A stretch of DNA of 25,634 nt, taken from positions 1-25,634 of the forward strand of contig CAYQMF010000099.1 of the NCBI GenBank assembly GCA_964418595.1, read 5' to 3'. A program made the translations under genes and the position numbers. Each line of letters begins with the position of its first letter. Position 1 is the stretch's first letter. Positions 22,275-25,634 of the stretch are shown here, piece by piece. The DNA is from CAYQMF01 sp964418595 (GTDB lineage Bacteria > Planctomycetota > UBA1135 > UBA2386). Under the pieces are notes generated by a model. That model was not told where the DNA came from. It did no database searches and saw nothing but the letters and a program-made list of their open reading frames with translations.

Positions 22275-25030
22275 TCCAGTTCGTGCATCCGGAGGCGTGG
22301 CTGCTCGTGCCGATCGCGGCGCTGTTCCTGCGCCGGCGCTTGTGGGCCGGCACGCCGCTCGTGCGCGCGCTGCGCGCGACGATCCTGCTGGTGATCGCGG
22401 CGCTGCTCGCCGACCCGCAGCTCGCCGGCGGTCACCCCGGCCGCGACCTGATCCTGGTCGTCGACCGCTCGCGTTCGATGCCGGTGGAAGGCCTCGCGCT
22501 CACCCAGGAGCTGGCGGAGGCGGCGATGCGCCAGCGCCGCGCCGGCGACCGCGTCGGGCTCGTGGCCTTCGGGCGCGACGCCGCGGTGGAGGCGTCGCCG
22601 GCGGAGGACTACCGCTACGCGCCGCCGGCGCGCAGCGTCGATCCCGACGGCACCGACCTCGCGCAGGGACTGCAGAAGGCGCTGGCCCTCGTGCCGCCCG
22701 GACGACTGGCGACGCTGCTGCTGGTGAGCGATGGCGAAGGCACCGGCGTCGACCCCGCCAGCGTCGCGCGCGAGGCGCTTCGCCTGGGCGTGCGGATCGA
22801 CGCGCGCGCGGTGCGCCGCAGCGGTGGGCTGGACCTGGCGATCGAGGAGGTGCTCGCGCCGGGCGAGGTGGCGACCGGTGAGCCCTTCGTGTTTGCGGCG
22901 TTCGTGCGCGCCGACGTGGCCGGCGATGCGCCGGTGCGCCTGCTGCGCGACGGCGTGGTGATCGCGGAGGGCACGCGCAACCTGCGCGTCGGCCTCAACC
23001 GCCTGTCGTTCCGGGACCAGCTCCGCGAAAGTGGCGTGCACCGCTACGAGGTCGAGGTGATGGCGCCGGGCGACCGGGTGCCGGAGAACAACCGCGCCCG
23101 CGCGGTGGTGCGGGTGACCGGGCCGTTCCGCGTCCTGTGCGTCACGCCGGAGGGACGCCAGGACCGGTTCACGCGCGCGCTGGCCAGCGTGGGGATCGAC
23201 GCGGTCGTCGTCGCGCCGCGCGCCGCGCCGCTGTCGCTCGATCGGCTCGAGGGGTTTGGCGCGCTCGTCCTCGAGGACATCGCGGCCGCCGACCTGCCCA
23301 CGGGGGCGATGGCCGCCATCGAGCAGTGGGTGCGCTTCCTCGGCGGCGGCCTGCTCATGACCGGGGGCGGTGCGTCGTTCGGGCCGGGCGGGTATTACCG
23401 CTCGCCGGTGGAGGCGGTGCTGCCGGTGACCATGGAGATCCGCGAGGAGCAGCGCAAGCACGCGCTGGCGATGGCGATCGTCCTCGACCGGTCGGGGTCG
23501 ATGCAGGCGCCGACCAGCGACGGGCGCACCAAGATGGAGCTGGCCAACCTCGGCGCGTGTGCGGCCATCGAGCTGCTGGGGCGCGCCGACGCGGTGTCGG
23601 TGATCGCGGTGGACTCGGCGCCGCACGAGGTCGTCGCGATGACGCCCGTGGTCGATCGCCAGCCGATCCTCGAGCGCGTGCGTCGGATCGAGTCGATGGG
23701 CGGTGGCATCTACGTGGGCGAAGGCCTCGAGGCGGCCGCACGCGCGCTGGGCGAGGCGCGGCAGAGCACGAAGCACATCGTGCTCTTCGCCGACGCCGCC
23801 GACGCGGAGGAACCCGGCGACTACAAGGACTTCGTGCCCAAGCTCGTGCGCGCGGGCGTGACGGTGTCGGTGATCGGGCTCGGCGCCGACTCCGACAGCG
23901 ACGCGGAGCTGCTGCGCGAGATCGCGACCCTCGGCAACGGCCGCTGCTTCTTCACGGCCGACGCGGTCGACCTGCCGCGCGTGTTCGCGCAGGAGACGAT
24001 CCAGGTGGCGCGCTCGTCGCTGGTCGAGGAGCCGACCGCGGTCGCGGTGCAGCCGGATCTGCTGGCGCTCGGCGGGCTGACCGCCAGGGCCTTTCCCGAG
24101 GTGGGCGGCTACTCGATCGCGTACCTGAAGGATCGTGCGCAGCTCGGCCTGCTCGCGCAGGACGAACAGCGCGCGCCCGTGTTCTCGTTCTGGCAGGCCG
24201 GGCTCGGGCGGACCGCGGCGTTCCTCGGCGAGGTCGACGGCCCGCTCACCGGCGCGTGGGCGGGTTTCGACGGCTACCGCGACTTCTTCGCCACCGTCGT
24301 GCGCTGGCTCGCCGGCGCGGTGGCGAGCGAGCGGGTGTTCGCCGAACTGGACCGTCGCGGTCACGATGGCGTGCTCAGCATCGAGGTGGAGGCCGGCCAG
24401 GAGGGCGTGCTCGGCGCGCTGGTCGCGCGCGTGCTCATGCCCGAGGGTCGCACGGAGGACGTGCCGCTCGTGCGCGTCGACGCGCGGCGGTTGGAGGGGC
24501 GCTTCCCGCTCGCCGGCGAAGGTGTGTACCGCGCGGTGGTGGAGGTGGCGGGCGGCACGGAACTCGCCCGCGTGGCGCCGATCACGCTGCCGTACTCGCC
24601 GGAGTTCGAACGGCGCGCCGACCCGGAGGCGGGCGTGCGCGAGCTGAGCCGGCTGGTCGACATCGCTGAAGGGCGGCTCGACCCGCCCGCCGGCGATCTC
24701 TTCGCCGGGCCGCGCGACAGCGTCGGGTCGCGGCCGCTGGCGCCGTACCTCGCGCTCGCCGCATTGGTACTGCTGTTGCTCGAGATCGCAGTGCGACGCC
24801 TTGCCCTCGGCTTGCCGCGCGTGGGCCTGGCCCGGCTGCGGCTGCCCCGGTTGCGGCTGGCGAAGGCCCGCGCGGCGAGGCCGGCCGTGCCGACGCCGGG
24901 CGAACCGGCGCGCGCGGAAACCCCGACGGCACCGGCCCCTCCGTCGTCGCCGTCGCCCCCCGCGCCGGAGGGGCTCGGCAAGCTCCTCGAACGCAGCAAG
25001 CGACGCAGCGACGAGCGCACCGGGCGCTGA
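22271..25030 (+). CDS. Large membrane protein with two VWA domains and an amidotransferase-like domain
   Basis: This is a 919-residue protein. Two helices lie in the first 55 residues. VWA domain 1 follows, with D65-R-S67-R-S69, a DGTDL threonine site and LLVSDGEG. A beta-rich linker comes next, then an amidotransferase-like fold (about 287-384, VLCVTPEGR ... FLGGGLLMTGGGASFGPGGYY). VWA domain 2 has D406-R-S408-G-S410 and HIVLFADAADAEEPGDY. The C-terminal helix is at about 826-845, followed by a cytoplasmic-looking tail rich in Arg, Pro and Ala. Both VWA domains lie between helices 2 and 3, so on the same face. The GTG at 22271 overlaps the BatA-like stop by four bases (GTGA), with GGAGG upstream. 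The combination of VWA and amidotransferase-like domains is a known type in Planctomycetota; the function is not established. Confidence 0.92.
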   Translation: MIQFVHPEAWLLVPIAALFLRRRLWAGTPLVRALRATILLVIAALLADPQLAGGHPGRDLILVVDRSRSMPVEGLALTQELAEAAMRQRRAGDRVGLVAFGRDAAVEASPAEDYRYAPPARSVDPDGTDLAQGLQKALALVPPGRLATLLLVSDGEGTGVDPASVAREALRLGVRIDARAVRRSGGLDLAIEEVLAPGEVATGEPFVFAAFVRADVAGDAPVRLLRDGVVIAEGTRNLRVGLNRLSFRDQLRESGVHRYEVEVMAPGDRVPENNRARAVVRVTGPFRVLCVTPEGRQDRFTRALASVGIDAVVVAPRAAPLSLDRLEGFGALVLEDIAAADLPTGAMAAIEQWVRFLGGGLLMTGGGASFGPGGYYRSPVEAVLPVTMEIREEQRKHALAMAIVLDRSGSMQAPTSDGRTKMELANLGACAAIELLGRADAVSVIAVDSAPHEVVAMTPVVDRQPILERVRRIESMGGGIYVGEGLEAAARALGEARQSTKHIVLFADAADAEEPGDYKDFVPKLVRAGVTVSVIGLGADSDSDAELLREIATLGNGRCFFTADAVDLPRVFAQETIQVARSSLVEEPTAVAVQPDLLALGGLTARAFPEVGGYSIAYLKDRAQLGLLAQDEQRAPVFSFWQAGLGRTAAFLGEVDGPLTGAWAGFDGYRDFFATVVRWLAGAVASERVFAELDRRGHDGVLSIEVEAGQEGVLGALVARVLMPEGRTEDVPLVRVDARRLEGRFPLAGEGVYRAVVEVAGGTELARVAPITLPYSPEFERRADPEAGVRELSRLVDIAEGRLDPPAGDLFAGPRDSVGSRPLAPYLALAALVLLLLEIAVRRLALGLPRVGLARLRLPRLRLAKARAARPAVPTPGEPARAETPTAPAPPSSPSPPAPEGLGKLLERSKRRSDERTGR

Positions 25031-25054
25031 CCCCCCATTCGTCGACAGCCGCGC

Positions 25055-25060
25055 TACCTT
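25055..25060 (+). promoter_or_regulatory. Possible -10 element before the TPR gene
   Basis: TACCTT lies nine bases upstream of the ATG at 25070, in the 39-base gap after the large operon, and there is no Shine-Dalgarno. The spacing fits a leaderless or short-leader transcript, so the TPR gene may have its own promoter. This is weak evidence on its own. Confidence 0.25.
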
Positions 25061-25069
25061 GGTCGGTCC

Positions 25070-25634
25070 ATGCACCCCAAGCTTCATCGCGTCGCCGTCG
25101 CGATGTGTGTCGTCTTCCTCGCGAGCGCTGCCGGACGCGCGCACGATCCTGTGGCGCGGCTGCAGGAGCTGGATGCGCAGCTCGCGCTGCATCCCGACGA
25201 CATGGACGCGCTGCTCGCGCGGGCCGAGGTGTGGCTCGACCTCGACCGTCCGACCCGGGCCGCGGACGACTTCGCGCGCGTGACGGCCCTGGCGCCGGCG
25301 TCGGTGCCGGCGCACCTCGGGCTCGCGCGTGCGCGCGCCAAGGCCGGCGACCACGCGCAGGCCCTCGCCGGGGCGGAGCGGGCGCTCGGGCTCGATCCGA
25401 AGCTCGCGTCCGCAGCCGTGACGCGGGCGCGCGCGCTGGCCGCGCTCGAGCGCTTCCCCGCCGCGACGGCCGCGTGGGATCAGGCGCTCGGCCTGCTCGC
25501 CGAGCCGACGCCGGACCACCTGCTGGCGCGGGCCGACGCCGCGTGTGCGGCTGGCGATCTCGGCGCGGCGCTGGCCGGCGTCGACGCGGCGATCGCCCGC
25601 CATGGTCCGCTCGTCGTGCTGCTCGAGCGTGCGG
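25070..25634 (+). CDS. Exported TPR-repeat protein, 3' end beyond the window
   Basis: The frame stays open from the ATG at 25070 to the last base, giving at least 188 residues. The N-terminus MHPKLHRVAVAMCVVFLASAAGRA is a signal peptide. At least three to four tetratricopeptide-type 34-residue repeats follow. Examples are LDAQLALHPDDMDALLARAEVWLDL, VPAHLGLARARAKAGDHAQAL and ASAAVTRARALAALERFPAA, with the small residues and Asp-Pro ends typical of TPRs. TPR proteins (BatE/BatC type) are common at the end of Bat-like operons, so a scaffolding role with the upstream VWA proteins is plausible. It is separated from the operon by 39 bases, so it may be cotranscribed or independently started. Confidence 0.88.
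   Translation, partial: MHPKLHRVAVAMCVVFLASAAGRAHDPVARLQELDAQLALHPDDMDALLARAEVWLDLDRPTRAADDFARVTALAPASVPAHLGLARARAKAGDHAQALAGAERALGLDPKLASAAVTRARALAALERFPAATAAWDQALGLLAEPTPDHLLARADAACAAGDLGAALAGVDAAIARHGPLVVLLERA

Noticed and set aside
13046..25030. Reading the MoxR-VWA operon as an anti-phage defence system
   Set aside because: No nuclease, protease or other effector and no mobile or defence neighbours; the BatA/DUF58/ABC content fits an envelope role better.
22175..25603. A minus-strand ORF of more than 1,100 codons opposite the BatA-like, VWA and TPR genes
   Set aside because: It is rich in Arg, His, Gln and Ala with no domain or membrane pattern. It is an antisense shadow of high-GC codon usage.
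1..25634. CRISPR arrays, rRNA or tRNA genes, transposases or integrases
   Set aside because: I saw no regularly spaced repeats, no tRNA cloverleaf arms and no recombinase motifs on reading both strands; a covariance-model scan would be needed to exclude small RNAs.

Overview
The window is very GC-rich. Nearly every gene is flanked by long antisense ORFs that are only codon-bias shadows. The gene content suggests a member of the Planctomycetota. It has secreted FG-GAP-type proteins that share a C-terminal module I associate with that phylum, MoxR/DUF58/von Willebrand A (VWA) operons, futalosine-pathway menaquinone genes, and a small histone-fold protein of the bacterial type. The assignment to Planctomycetota is inference; no marker gene is present.

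Layout. (1) 51-1676, minus strand: a small multi-pass membrane protein and a secreted protein with the lineage-type C-terminal module. (2) 1805-5803, minus strand: a compact MoxR ATPase - DUF58 - TgpA-like transglutaminase operon. (3) 5927-8718: short genes in mixed orientation. These are a lipoprotein with a carboxypeptidase-regulatory-like domain, a 77-residue histone-fold protein with a lysine-rich N-terminal tail, a 153-residue protein of unknown function, an exported protein of unknown function and a 72-residue lipoprotein. (4) 8719-11365: a small island bounded by a 51-bp imperfect direct repeat. It holds a 5'-truncated Doc/Fic toxin remnant, a 5'-truncated galactose/glyoxal-oxidase-like remnant and one intact secreted FG-GAP protein. 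(5) 11477-12954: mqnB and mqnD of the futalosine menaquinone pathway. (6) 13046-25030: one run of eight plus-strand genes, all seven junctions overlapping. The order is DUF4175-like membrane protein, MoxR, amidotransferase-like membrane protein, ABC ATPase, ABC-2 permease, DUF58, BatA-like VWA protein, and a large membrane protein with two VWA domains and an amidotransferase-like domain. A TPR protein then runs off the window end.

How the genes may work together. Both MoxR modules pair an AAA+ chaperone-like ATPase with a DUF58 protein. The large operon embeds an ABC-2 type transporter between its MoxR and VWA halves. It therefore looks like one envelope machine in which an ATPase, two VWA membrane proteins and an exporter are made together, loosely reminiscent of Bat (aerotolerance) and Gld (gliding/ABC) clusters. 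The most notable single gene is the bacterial histone candidate at 6400-6633. The most notable architecture is the overlapping MoxR/ABC/VWA operon.
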